Source: Bipolaris cookei
Taxonomy: Eukaryota; Ascomycota; Dothideomycetes; Pleosporales; Pleosporaceae
Direction: 5' to 3'
Assembly (NCBI GenBank): GCA_002286855.1
Contig: NRSV01000022.1
Location: 124,001 to 188,000 of the forward strand
Length of the DNA stretch: 64,000 nt
The notes under the pieces are model-generated. The model was not told the origin of the DNA and did not search any database. It saw only the letters and a program-made list of their open reading frames with translations. The position numbers and the translations under genes are program-made. Positions 33,501 to 44,521 of this stretch are shown here, piece after piece. The first letter of the stretch is position 1. Each line of letters begins with the position of its first letter.

Positions 33501-35581
33501 CCGTCCAGACGAACTGTCATCGTCGCCGATGTTTTGCTTGCTGCTGTGATGTTCACAACGGCGCGATCTCGATTTGCCCACCAATTGGCCAAACCTGTCT
33601 GGTTGAAGAAGACTGCAAAAGGACGCACGGTATCGTGGAATGCGCGCTGTATTTGAATCTTGTCGAAAACTGCGTCCGAAGGGTGGATCAAGATGTTATA
33701 GTGACCGCCATACCGTGCCATTTTCTTGATATCGTTGATCTGGTTTGAGAAGTCTGACCCCGGAAAATCGGCACTACTCATGTTTCCGTCCCCATCAGAC
33801 CATTGGAGAGGAAACTCGTAGTATGGGAGCTCTTGGAACGATTCACGGTTGTGCGTAACTTGAAAAGGGAGGTGGGTAAGATGAGAGTTTCCTGCGCATG
33901 AAGAGCCACCAATAAATCCGTTCGCAACGCAATGCGTAGCTTGATATCTACTCCACGCAAGGTTTCCTGGACGGTAGGTGGTGAGGTTGTAGTTGGTCTT
34001 GAATACATCCTGTAGTATATATCGAATCAGAAATGCACTTACGCGGACCTCTCCTGATGAAGAGCCACCCGATGTATAGAACGCAAGTCCGCTACAGAGG
34101 TGGAGGCGCAAAGTCAGCGTCGATGTCGCACAGCTCTTACACAATGAAAACTTACCTGGTACCTCCCTTTATACACTGCTGGCCATCAGGAGGTGTTCCG
34201 TCGGCGTTAGACCCGCATTGGTGAATGTAGGGCGCGTACCCTGCGTCACTTCCTTGGACATATCGTTCCTCACGAGTACCGTAGGGAAAACTCGCCGCAT
34301 TTGGCGAGTGACTGACAGTGTGAGTGCCAAAATCGATGTACGGGTACCCATCAGGGGCCATCCGGAACCCGGTGATCTGATAAATGTATGGAATCCCATA
34401 CTGGAAGTATGCATTCTCGTAGGCATCGGTAATATACTTGGTATGAAGGTTCAAGTTACCAGCAGCACCTCTTTCTTGCGCAGCGGCTGCCATACCCTGG
34501 CCGTGGGGGTACGAGACGTAGGTATCGATATCCCAAGTAGTGGTGAAAGCGAGTCCTTTATTGTATGGGACTGTCCATACGCTGACAAATTGGGGACTGG
34601 AAGTGACAATATTCTTGACGATACGTGTTCCGATATCGTATCCGGGGTAGTAATGTCCATCGTACCACGGCGAGTAGTCGCCGCCCTCGTTTTGCGCCTG
34701 AATGAACAAATAACCAAGATCCATACCGATGCTGTATACGTATCCGCTCGCGCCCAAAGGCTGGTTCCTAACAATAGCTGCGCTTGTGGCGGACTTGTCT
34801 GCACTATCTACGCCATCTTTTCGAATCTGGTACTTTCCAAGTATTTGTGAGCCTTTAGCAGGCGTATAGCCAACATTGATAAGACCTTGCTTAGTGTAGT
34901 TCTCATAAAAAGGCATGTTGACGTCGTAGTAATCTGTAAAGTCGAAACCCCGGAGAGCCTGTACAGGCGATTCGGTGTTGGTCAACTGCAAAACCGATCG
35001 CGAACTGTTCGTGTCTACAGTAGATGCAGATATCCCTGCAAGAGATTGAAGAGCGGAGGGAACCTTGTTCATGAAGATCAATCTGCCACCTTTGGACACG
35101 AAGGAATTCAAGGCCGTGACATCGGCAGAACTTGGGCTGTAATTCACGCTTGGGGGCGTGTAGACAAGCAGAGTCCAGCATTGGGAAGAAAGGTTCAGCG
35201 ATTCAATGACCTTCACTTGCAACCCGATTGTCTTGAGGGCTAGTGTTAGAGGAAGCCTGAGATGATGTTATTTGTTGCTCTCAAATCAAAGCTTCTTGGA
35301 GATGATGTACCAGTTGGGGTCTGATCGATAACTGGGTACAAAGATATTGAGCCCAGAGTTTGGTCCGGCTGCATGTCTAATGTAGCGCCGTCAGTGAACA
35401 ATATCACAAAATGAGTTTGCTCTTCTGACCTCGACCTGGAAGGTACAGTGGGTGCCTGACTGTCCTCCGATAGAGCTGCACTTGCCCCTGCGGGCTGTGT
35501 AAGGGAATATATATCAGGCGATTGAAAGGCCTGGCATATTTGGAGCAACAAAAACAGAGGAAGAAGAATCAAGGTGCGCAT
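30506..35581 (-). CDS. Large secreted polysaccharide deacetylase-like protein with tandem beta-rich modules
   Basis: A likely model is 35581-35430, 35256-34156 and 34091-30506, about 1,612 residues. The second junction is firm; the first is a best guess. A signal peptide opens the protein (MRTLILLPLFLLLQICQAF). The N-terminal third holds NodB-type deacetylase motifs: TTWDIDTY (paired Asp), DFGTHTVSHSP (metal-binding HxxxH) and ILIHPSD followed by ANWWANRD. Five related modules of roughly 150 residues follow, each with a pattern like SYWYS, a Cys pair and IPLSDF/IPLSAF. They look like carbohydrate-binding beta-sandwiches. The tail is Ser/Thr/Ala-rich, with no clear GPI signal. Some fungal proteins annotated as extracellular serine-rich, including the galactosaminogalactan deacetylase Agd3, have a related deacetylase region. 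A cell-wall or matrix polysaccharide role is inferred. Confidence 0.8.
30672..30725. repeat. Three 18-bp tandem repeats in the coding tail
   Basis: Three near-identical copies of GTACCTGCCGACGAAGCT encode the repeated SSAGTA units of the Ser/Ala-rich tail on the minus strand. Confidence 0.85.
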
Positions 35582-36705
35582 ACTTGATGTTTCCCTTGGG
35601 GAGATGGGAAGAAATTGCAAGAATAGAGAACGAAGAGTGAAGAACTCAAAAGGGCAGGACCCGACCTTTTGGGCAAGTTGCACGAAAAAAATCGACCAGA
35701 AGTTCGGAAGGGGATAGCTGAACTAGTTGCGAGCGAAGGTCAAATCGCCGGCTACGCTAGTTTAAGGTACGGACCTGACGGAACGAAATCTGGGAGGATT
35801 TCGTCAAGTTATCCGCTTGAAGCGCTCTAGTAGGCCGCTGACAGCGACTACTGCATTATAGTTGACAGTACCTGCGCTAAGTACGTGTACCTAGACCTCG
35901 AGGCTCGTTTCAGCCATAGGAGCGGAGCCATCAAGGATGCGTCAAAACGTCACGCTGCAGATGCCGAAGTTGGCCTCCTCGGTCCAGATTGAGGACTTTT
36001 AATAAATGGAGGGATGAGATCTGGTAGAGAGGCGCCACGTGCGCGAGTAGTGCTTACTAGCACTAATAGATAGATTCAAGCGTGATCTTCAAATGGCTAT
36101 GGCTGAAGAAACCAAAGAAGAGCAAAGCTGGGTATTTTTGCAAAGTTCGAGTAACTGACGGAAAGTTGTGGCTATTATTAAGACTATTGTCACGGCTGGG
36201 GCTCAAAGGACAGCGGCTTGGCTGGCGCGTGCTTCCTTAGCGCCCGGGGAAAGGGGCTTGAGGACAGCAAGATCTAGACCCTCACGATATGTCCTTTGGT
36301 GTATCGCCCTCTCTTGGAATCCAGACCAGTGTGTGTAGATGCGCTCATGTACTTAAGGTCGCCATCTAGCCATTGAGAGAACATGAATTTCCCTTCCTAC
36401 AGACATGCCATACTAACTCCAACTTCAACAGACTTGGCCACCTCGTCACTTCTACGAGTAGTAGACTAGCACATAATGTTCTTAATTTTGCCCTTTCCTC
36501 CGAAGCATAGAGCAAGACATGGTCAGCCTATACGAGCTGCCAACATGAGCAAAAGTGGGGCGCAACGAGTGGCCGACTGGCATTTCACCCTTCGTTGCCT
36601 GGCTGCTGCCTGAAGTAGTCCATATGCCACCTTGGCCTATGTTGAGTATATATTCACAGTCAAGACTGCATATGAACCGTCAAAAGTAAAGAATCAAGTC
36701 CAATT
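35582..36705. other. Intergenic region
   Basis: No gene is seen. It probably holds the divergent promoters of the deacetylase-like gene and the F-box-like gene. Confidence 0.45.
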
Positions 36706-37554
36706 ATGGCCATGACGACAACACTACCCTTGAGGCGTTCCAAACGCAAACAGAACGAGCAAGCTGCTGCGCTAATCCCGAACACCATCAGGGACATTGC
36801 GCCACCGCCCTGGAAGCGCGCCCGTAAAGCCAATATATCGCCCAATACGGAACCTTGTATCCCGAAGCATGGGCATGCAAAAGTCAATGAAGCTATTATA
36901 GACACCAAACCCGTACGGTCAAAGCAATACAATGACACCCTGCCTCCATTCCTTGCGCTTCCAAGAGAGCTGAGAGATGAAATCTACAAGCACGTTCTGG
37001 AACAAGACGAATCATCAACGCTCAAAACTGGGCGCGGCAACAACATTGTTACACGGTGCGGCCTCGTGGGGGTCAACAACCAGATCTCGGAGGAGTTCCT
37101 GGATGCGGTCCTCTTCCACGCTCACGTCATCACAGCTACCGTTCGCAATCACAACTTTGCGCATGTCGTCACGTTCCTGAATCGCTTGTCCCAGGCACAG
37201 CTAGCGAGGCTAAGCGCCCACGGACCTACTGCTGACGAGGTAGACGACGACAGAAAACCGAAGCGCAAGATACGAATCATTCTTTCTTATTCAGCAGGCG
37301 CAAAAGATAGTCGCGTGCACCTCAATCGCTGGCTGGATAGGTTTGACGCGCCAGATAAGCGCGGCAAAGAGATTGAGTTCGAGTATTACAACGACGGAAC
37401 GTACCGAAATGGTGGCTACAAGCAGAGACCCAGATTACGCGGCAATGCAAGTAAAAGGTGGAATGACGAAGCGGCCAAGATTGGAAGGGGTGCTGCCAGG
37501 GGCAGAGCGTGGGGCGGATGGGGTGGTTATGATGGATACGGTGGTCGTTTTTAG
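36706..37554 (+). CDS. Fungal F-box-like hypothetical protein
   Basis: The single exon gives 282 residues. A basic N-terminus (LRRSKRKQNEQ, WKRARKAN) may be a nuclear signal. The segment PPFLALPRELRDEIYKHVLE is the degenerate F-box-like start (LP.ELR..IY..VL) found in hundreds of small Pezizomycotina proteins of unknown function. It is followed by ALSCV-like residues and VNNQISEEF, where that family usually keeps a CRQ-type motif. The C-terminus is Gly/Arg-rich (GRGAARGRAWGGWGGYDGYG), recalling RNA-binding RGG tails. No partner or substrate can be named. The ATG at 36706 is followed by a second one at 36712, and either could be used. Confidence 0.75.
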   Translation: MAMTTTLPLRRSKRKQNEQAAALIPNTIRDIAPPPWKRARKANISPNTEPCIPKHGHAKVNEAIIDTKPVRSKQYNDTLPPFLALPRELRDEIYKHVLEQDESSTLKTGRGNNIVTRCGLVGVNNQISEEFLDAVLFHAHVITATVRNHNFAHVVTFLNRLSQAQLARLSAHGPTADEVDDDRKPKRKIRIILSYSAGAKDSRVHLNRWLDRFDAPDKRGKEIEFEYYNDGTYRNGGYKQRPRLRGNASKRWNDEAAKIGRGAARGRAWGGWGGYDGYGGRF

Positions 37555-38687
37555 TTGCATAGGCCAACATGGCGAAGCATGTCAATGTGAAGAGCAACTG
37601 TGCGGGTTGGCCATTTACAGCCAAGAAAGGAAATGCTAGTAGGCAGAGTTTACGGCTATACCACAGGAGGAGAGCACACCAAAGACACATCTCCAGGTGA
37701 TTGTGTAAAGTCACGTGTATATGTCCAAGATCACCACGATACACACGTAAGAATTCCTTCCAATACGCTGCATTCTTCCATCCACCCTCCGTAGCACAAC
37801 AGCTCAATAGCCATGTGACGCCCACACACTCACGTGACAGCTTCCTCCACAGCAACCACCAAACCAAAACAAACGCAGCACAACCTATGCACGTACATAT
37901 ATGAATATATAGATGTCATAACACGTAATCCTTGACCAGAAAATCCTATATCACAAAAAGATCGACCATCGCGCACCCTCCGCAAAACCGCGCTGTCTCC
38001 CAACGACGCCAATCAAAACCCCATCTCTCGCATCCGATTGGCCAATGCACAGACTTTCCCAATCAGGGCCGAAATCGCAGTCTGGGACGAACCCCACATT
38101 TTCTTCCCTCGTCATTATCTCATGTCTTGCGTCCGTTAACGGAACCCGCCCAGATTCTAGTACGGTGAGGGGGCAAGGCATGCAGGGCGTCTTTCCATGG
38201 AATGGGGTAGACACGAGGGGGAAGGGAATTGGGTTTTACCGGCGTTTACGCCATTCTCCCTGAGCTCTTGCCATGCTGACAGGGAAAGGCCAGTCTCCCC
38301 TCCGCCGCCGCTGCTCTCTCGGTCGCGGCTGAAGTTAGGGGGACAAGGGCGATGGAAGTCTGGAGCACTTCCGCCCCTCGAAAAAGCAAAAAAAGCAAGA
38401 AGAATGTGGCGAAGAGTATAGTGAACATGGGTAAAAAAAAGTTTATTTCTCGTCTAGATGGAGGCAGGGGGAAAAGAGGAAGCGCTATCAGACAACAAAC
38501 AAGAAAAAAAGACTAATCGCTAAGAGAATCATTACAAGAAAAAGTGCCTGCTTCATTTCTCCCACCAAACAAAAGCCCGGATACAGTACGAGTTCTAAGC
38601 CTCTAGTACTCAGCCCCATGCGCGCCAGAAACACCAATGCCATGCATTACCCAAGGTCGTTCATCATCATGAGTTGTATTTAAAGAA
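37555..38687. other. Intergenic region
   Basis: No supported gene is seen. It contains the 3' regions of two converging genes. Confidence 0.45.
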
Positions 38688-39944
38688 TTACCAAGCGAGG
38701 TCGCTCTTCTCATTGTCCGTGCCGCAGGAGAGGCCCTCGCAGAAGTCCTCCATTTCCTTGGTGAGTGTGGATCCAGCCTCGGAGTCGAGCTGCTGCTTCG
38801 CGGGCCAGATCTTGTGGCCTGCCTTCTTCTCTCGCATGCCGTGCTCCAAGACGATCTCGCGACATCGCTTCTGGAAGAAGAGGGGGCCCTTTTCCATGCG
38901 TGGGTGCAGCTCGCCGTTGATGAAGACGCCGGCTTCGATGTTCTTTTGTGCGCGCTCGCAGAGGACCTTGTCCTCGCCCATGACGCGCTTGTAGGTGTCG
39001 CTGATGAGAAGGAAATCTTCTTCAGATGAGTGCTTATTGCGCCAGACCTCGTAGTACATGACGGACTCGGTGGGTGACTTGGGCATGAACTTTTGCATGA
39101 AGAGGAAGTGTTGTGTGACGGTGAAGGAGGCGTTGGGGAAGCAGTATGTGGAGCAAATCTCCTGTCCGAGGTCCTTGCGGTATTGTGGGGTCTTGGGGTC
39201 ATGCTGGATGTGGTCGGCCTTGCAGTAGACGTCGTAGCTCTCGAGATCGACGAGTCCGGTGGTTAGGTCGGGGTGTGTGCTCTTGCAATGGTAGCACTCA
39301 TTGAAGTTATCTGCAAGAATCTTCCAGTTGAAGGGGCCTTCGAGGTTCCATGTGTGGTCGAACTCGTAGTCGTCAAAGTTAAACTGATCGAAGCGGGTTT
39401 GCTCGTCGACGTGGTCAAATTGTGATTCCCATGATACCTCTGGCACCTTCTTTGAGTCCATGTTGATCCAGACGAAACCGTTGCGGTCAATACGTGTGTG
39501 GATAGGGAATAGGCCGTTCTTAGCCTTGTCGAAATTCTGAAGCTCCTGGTAGCCGGGAGCCTTGGCCAGATTGCCGTTCAGGCCATACGACCAGCCATGG
39601 TATTTGCAAGAGAAGATCTTTGCGTTGCCCCCGTCTTTTTCGACAACAGGGTATGCGCGATGTCTGCACACGTTGTGGAATGCATTAATCTCGCCCAATC
39701 GGTCTTTAGAAACGACAACGTCGTAGTTAGCAATGTTGTAGCGAAGGAAATCGCCAGGGTTGGCGAGTCTTGACTTGTGGGTGAGGATAAGCCATCTCCT
39801 TGTGAAGATAGCGCGCCTCTCAAGCTGATACATCTCTTCTGAAGTGTACCAATTCGCAGGAAGGGCTTGTACAGGCTCATTCTGGGGCTGGGTCTGGGCG
39901 GCTGCGCCGCCAAAGCCTAGGTAACTCAGGAGTCCCCCGACCAT
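38688..39944 (-). CDS. Rieske [2Fe-2S] monooxygenase, choline/glycine betaine monooxygenase type
   Basis: The single exon gives 418 residues from the ATG at 39944. The Rieske cluster ligands are clear: Cys93 and His95 in CRH, then Cys113 and His116 in CKYH, spaced CxH-x17-CxxH. The catalytic domain has DNFNECYHCKSTHPD with the mononuclear-iron ligands His219 and His224. The fold and length match plant choline monooxygenase and bacterial GbcA-type glycine betaine monooxygenase. Its divergent neighbour is a dimethylglycine oxidase-like gene, the next enzyme after betaine demethylation. The likely reaction is therefore betaine to dimethylglycine plus formaldehyde, rather than choline oxidation; this is inference from context. 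Such enzymes need a reductase partner, and none is seen nearby. No targeting signal is obvious. Confidence 0.88.
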   Translation of the reverse strand: MVGGLLSYLGFGGAAAQTQPQNEPVQALPANWYTSEEMYQLERRAIFTRRWLILTHKSRLANPGDFLRYNIANYDVVVSKDRLGEINAFHNVCRHRAYPVVEKDGGNAKIFSCKYHGWSYGLNGNLAKAPGYQELQNFDKAKNGLFPIHTRIDRNGFVWINMDSKKVPEVSWESQFDHVDEQTRFDQFNFDDYEFDHTWNLEGPFNWKILADNFNECYHCKSTHPDLTTGLVDLESYDVYCKADHIQHDPKTPQYRKDLGQEICSTYCFPNASFTVTQHFLFMQKFMPKSPTESVMYYEVWRNKHSSEEDFLLISDTYKRVMGEDKVLCERAQKNIEAGVFINGELHPRMEKGPLFFQKRCREIVLEHGMREKKAGHKIWPAKQQLDSEAGSTLTKEMEDFCEGLSCGTDNEKSDLAW

Positions 39945-41968
39945 ATTGGAATACTGGATGAAATGTTGTGTATATCTAGCAGTGCTTTCAAAGGAAGTGA
40001 GTGACAGTAATGCCTGAGAACTGGTCAAGCCTGCTGAAGAAGATGAAGGTCAATCTGATGGATGTCTGCAGTATTATTATACTTTCTGTCTAAACTCACT
40101 ATCTCCTCAAACGCATCAACTGAAACCATCTACTAAGTCCATATGGGGTTATAGCTTCCATTCGCTCCCGAGAGGTGATAGTCAGTGGGGTGAGTGGGCG
40201 TAATCAAACTGCAGGTGACCCTCAGGCGCCACGCTGGTAGATGATTTACCAGCCCTCGCCGCAACCGTACCATCCGTCATCGTGATCATTTTACTATTCT
40301 AGACAGTGGGCTGGAACTCTGCTGGACCTTGCTAATGGACAACGGTGTATCACCCCCGAATAATCTGCATTGACGACGCATGACAAGATCATGGTGACAA
40401 AGTGCAAAGGCCGTTCTCGTCTGTGCCCCTCTTGTTGGCACGGGCTTGGATGGATCTGATTTCCAAAAGCGGACATCAGACGCCAGCCCAAAGCTTGACC
40501 GTTGAGCCAACACCATAATTGCCGGAACTATTGCGGCGACACTTCCTAATAGTTATCGCACTCTTATCGAAAAGTTTGCTGAGGTTGGAAGTCCGATATG
40601 CAGTTCTTTAGATAGGCCAGTTGTGGTGATGTGGTCAAATCGACGCCTATCGCGACAGATAGCGATATCAGGAGGGAAGTCTGCGGGCGCCCAACCTGAG
40701 GTAAACGGACGCAAATCCTGAGTGAACAATGACCACTCAGATAGTGTGGTGCGTGTTGTCGGTGAGCCAAAAAATATAGGGCGAAGCGCTTAGAAGGTGC
40801 GAATAATGAGGCGTGACTCGCCTAGAAAAACACTATGTGCTCGAGTCGAGAGCCAGCGCAACAAGCTATGTGATGTTACCCCTCATCGCCCTTTGCGTGG
40901 AAGTTTCAGGAGGCTTTGAGTGTTTTCGGCAACCGTAGTCGTGAACTTGCCGGACAGGTGCAGACAGCGCAGTGACATGTCACGTCTCGTCATCTCCACC
41001 TAATGGGCGTCGAGATAGTCTGCGAACTGAATTACGGTGATCTCGCTGTTCCAGTATATTCCAGGAATTATTTAAGGCGCTTGTTTGCACTCAGGGCAAT
41101 TGGGGGACAGAGCCGTGAGCTCGATATGGGCTTGCTCCAGACAAGAATGCGTTACAGGCCATGGCAACGAGTCGTTTGTTCTACAGGCTTTGCATACTGC
41201 TTTATCTTAGGCAGGATGCGTTGCAAGGGCTATCCAGGGCGGATTGTCGCGATTGAATAGCACCCCGTGCGAATAGGTATCTGAGAGAGGTGTTGTCGCT
41301 AGGCTGTTGATGGGACGGTGGGGTGCCCGGGCTTGTCGCAGTGGATGGATGGAATACATCTTTGTAAGGCTTGATGGCGTACAATCACTTTCAAGGCTTA
41401 CAGCAAGTGATTTTTTGAGTTCGAATAGTTGGATTGCAATAGGTTGCATTCGTTTTCATTGCTCGGCAGAACAAAAGGGGCGAGAAGTCTCGTTGGGGGA
41501 AGAGCATACTAAGCTCGACATACTATGATCACTTACCTGACTTGGTAACAGATGGAAATACTGCAGTGTATCGAGTGTAGGAAAAGTCGGATGATATTGC
41601 GCACACGCGAGGCGGGGGTTGCTGCAAGCTATGTAGTGTCGCCACGGCTTGCCTCTTCTTGTCCAACAGATATTGCACTAGGCCCAGTATGGACATCAGG
41701 ACCCTACATCCACGACTGGCATCTTCCCCACCAATGTCGTCAGGACCGCATGCGGGGCGACTGATGGATTGGATCCAGCACTTACCGCTCGAACATCACG
41801 CGAGATGTTTTTCCAATTGAAGCTCTGGATCACGCTTAGTCTCGGCTTCTGTGATGGGGAAGTATCGCAGCATGGTCCGTTATCGCGAGCATGAGTAGTC
41901 TTAAGAGCAGCGCGTCCTACGACACTTGGAAGCCAGTCAATCATCAGTTTTCCTCTTTTTTTTTCGCA
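39945..41968. promoter_or_regulatory. Shared divergent promoter region of the betaine gene pair
   Basis: Two kb separate the divergent Rieske and dimethylglycine oxidase-like genes, and no supported gene lies between them. It could hold common regulatory sites. None was identified by eye. Confidence 0.4.
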
Positions 41969-44521
41969 ATGGCGACTTCTCAGCGTGTTGTCATTATCGG
42001 TGCCGGAATTGTCGGCACCAACCTCGCCGATGAGCTGGTCTCACGAGGATGGAAGGACATCACCGTTGTTGAGCAGGGCCCTTTGAGTATGCCGGGTGGT
42101 TCAACATCACATGCTCCCGGCCTAGTCTTCCAAACAAACCCTTCGAAAACAATGACGCTGCTCGCAAAATACACAGTCGAAAAGCTATCGGCCCTGGAGA
42201 AGGATGCACAGAACTGTTTCAACCAATTGGGTGGCTTGGAAGTTGCGACTACACCCGAGCGTTTGGAAGAGCTCAAGCGCAAGCATGGATATGCACAGTC
42301 TTGGGGCATTGAGACCTACTTGATCACTCCTAAAGAGTGCCTCGAGAAGCATCCTTTACTGAACAAGAACATCGTCCTTGGAGGTCTGCACATCCCAAGC
42401 GACGGCCTCGCATTGGCAGCTCGCGCGACACAAATTCTCATCGAGAACACACGCAACGCAGGCGTCAAGTATCTTGAACATACTCTCGTTACGGGTATTG
42501 AGCAAGCAAACGGCCAAGTAACCGGCGTTACAACAAACGACGGTTCAATCCCAGCAGACATAGTCGTTTCATGCGCAGGATTTTGGGGTGTAGAGATTGG
42601 CGCTATGATCGGTCTCAAGGTTCCGCTCCTTCCTCTCGGCCACCAGTACGCAAAGACGACACCTGTTCCCGGCCTCGAGAACCGCGAGGTTAACAGAAAT
42701 ATCAATGCCATGAACGCTGAATACCCGATTCTGCGGCACCAGGACCAGGACTTATACTATCGGGAGCATGGAGAGCAATTTGGCATTGGCTACTACGGTC
42801 ATCGCCCGATGCCTGTCAAAGCTTCTTCGTTGGGTGTCACTCCCAAGCATGTCGATGAGAAGAGTATGCCATCTCGACTAGACTTTACACCTGAGGACTT
42901 TGAGCCAGCTTGGCAAGCCACTAAAGAACTACTTCCCGCTCTGCGCCAGACCGAGATTGTAGACGGTTTCAATGGAATCTTCTCTTTCACGCCTGATGGT
43001 GGATCCGTGGTTGGACAAGCTCCTAACCTCGACAATTTCTGGGTCGCCGAAGCTGTTTGGGTCACTCACTCAGCTGGTGTGGCTCGAGCTGTTGCAGAGA
43101 CATTAACAGAGGGCCGCTCGACTGTCGATATCTCCGAGTGTGAGCTAACACGTTTTGAGGAAGTTCAGCTTAGCCCGGAGTACGTCAGCGAAACCTCGCA
43201 GCAGAACTTTATTGAGATTTATGACATTATCCACCCTCTCGCACCAAAAGAAAGCCCCCGAAACCTCCGAGTTAGCCCTTTTTACGCCCGACAAAAGGAA
43301 CAGGGTGCGTTCTTTCTTGAAGTTGGAGGCTGGGAACGTCCACACTGGTATGAGGCGAACGCCGGATTGGTACAAACTTTGCCAAATGAGTGGAAACCAG
43401 TCGACCGTGACGCTTGGTCATCCAAGTTCTATTCGCCAGTTGCTGCTGCTGAAGCCTGGAAGACACGCAATGCCGTAGCGCTATATGACATGACAACCTT
43501 TCACCGTTTCGAGGTATCTGGTCCTGGTGCAGTTCACCTACTCCAGAGACTCACAACTAGCGATGTCTCTGCACAACCTGGTACTATTGTTCATACCTTA
43601 CTCGTCAACGCTCATGGTGGTGTCTTGAGCGACCTTTTCGTATCCAGGATTGAAGAAGATCTATTCCAAGTGGGCGCGAACACTGCGACTGACCTCGCAT
43701 ACCTCACACGCGAGGGCCGCCGCCAGGAAAAGCACACACCCGGCCAATGGGTTCAAGTGCGAGACATTACAGGCAGCACCTGCTGTCTTGGTCTTTGGGG
43801 CCCTCGGGCTCGAGATGTCATCCAAACAGTCAGCTCAGACGACTTCAGCAACAAAGGGCTACCTTACATGGGCGTCAAGAAGACCAGTATAGCAGGTATC
43901 CCTGTCACTATGTTCCGGAAGTCATTTGTAGGAGAGTATGGATGGGAGATCCAGACCACACCTGACTTTGGTCTGCGTCTTTGGGATCTGCTATGGCAGG
44001 CAGGCAAGCCTCACGGACTCATCGCTGCCGGTCGGGCAGCGTTCAACGGTCTACGAATCGAGAAGGGCATCCGGGCGTCAGGATCCGATATGAATTCTGA
44101 ACACAACCCTTGGGAAGCTGGAGTAACGTATGCAATACAGCTGGATAAGAAGGTAGAATACGTTGGAAAATCTGCTTTGGAGAGGCTTTCGAAGAAGGCT
44201 GCTCCCCGTCGGCTCAGGTGTCTCACCGTCGACGATGGCCGATCAATGGTGCTGGGCAAAGAGCCAGTCTTTGTCGAGGGCCAAAAAGCTGGTTATGTCA
44301 CCAGTGCAGCTTTCGGCTACACTGTCCGGAAGCCTGTGGCATATGCATGGCTTCCAAGCAACATTAGTGAAGGAGCTCCAGTGGATATCGAGTACTTTGG
44401 CAAGAAGATAAAGGCCACAGTGACTCGCGATCCCTTGCACGATCCACAAGAGCACCGTCTGCGTGGTGAAGGATCAACAGCTCAGCCAGAGCTACAGAAG
44501 AGGTTCAAGGCGCTCCTATGA
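41969..44521 (+). CDS. Dimethylglycine oxidase/dehydrogenase-like flavoprotein
   Basis: The single exon gives 850 residues. The N-terminal DAO domain begins with VVIIGAGIVGTNLADELV (FAD binding). His48 in GGSTSHAPGLV is at the position where this family binds FAD covalently. A central FAO_M domain and a C-terminal GCV_T-like folate domain follow, seen in FVGEYGWEIQT, AAGRAAFNGLRIEKG and LRCLTVDDGRSMVLGKEP. The enzyme removes a methyl group from dimethylglycine to give sarcosine and passes the C1 unit to tetrahydrofolate. Length and motif wording resemble bacterial dimethylglycine oxidase (Arthrobacter type) more than mitochondrial dehydrogenases. I chose the second ATG (41969, context GCAATGGCG). 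The upstream ATG at 41891 would add 26 residues with no clear targeting signal. Confidence 0.9.
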   Translation: MATSQRVVIIGAGIVGTNLADELVSRGWKDITVVEQGPLSMPGGSTSHAPGLVFQTNPSKTMTLLAKYTVEKLSALEKDAQNCFNQLGGLEVATTPERLEELKRKHGYAQSWGIETYLITPKECLEKHPLLNKNIVLGGLHIPSDGLALAARATQILIENTRNAGVKYLEHTLVTGIEQANGQVTGVTTNDGSIPADIVVSCAGFWGVEIGAMIGLKVPLLPLGHQYAKTTPVPGLENREVNRNINAMNAEYPILRHQDQDLYYREHGEQFGIGYYGHRPMPVKASSLGVTPKHVDEKSMPSRLDFTPEDFEPAWQATKELLPALRQTEIVDGFNGIFSFTPDGGSVVGQAPNLDNFWVAEAVWVTHSAGVARAVAETLTEGRSTVDISECELTRFEEVQLSPEYVSETSQQNFIEIYDIIHPLAPKESPRNLRVSPFYARQKEQGAFFLEVGGWERPHWYEANAGLVQTLPNEWKPVDRDAWSSKFYSPVAAAEAWKTRNAVALYDMTTFHRFEVSGPGAVHLLQRLTTSDVSAQPGTIVHTLLVNAHGGVLSDLFVSRIEEDLFQVGANTATDLAYLTREGRRQEKHTPGQWVQVRDITGSTCCLGLWGPRARDVIQTVSSDDFSNKGLPYMGVKKTSIAGIPVTMFRKSFVGEYGWEIQTTPDFGLRLWDLLWQAGKPHGLIAAGRAAFNGLRIEKGIRASGSDMNSEHNPWEAGVTYAIQLDKKVEYVGKSALERLSKKAAPRRLRCLTVDDGRSMVLGKEPVFVEGQKAGYVTSAAFGYTVRKPVAYAWLPSNISEGAPVDIEYFGKKIKATVTRDPLHDPQEHRLRGEGSTAQPELQKRFKALL

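Noticed and set aside
38603..39202. Ser/Pro/Arg-rich minus-strand frame of 199 codons
   Set aside because: It is an alternative frame within the Rieske monooxygenase gene, whose metal ligands are complete in the chosen frame.
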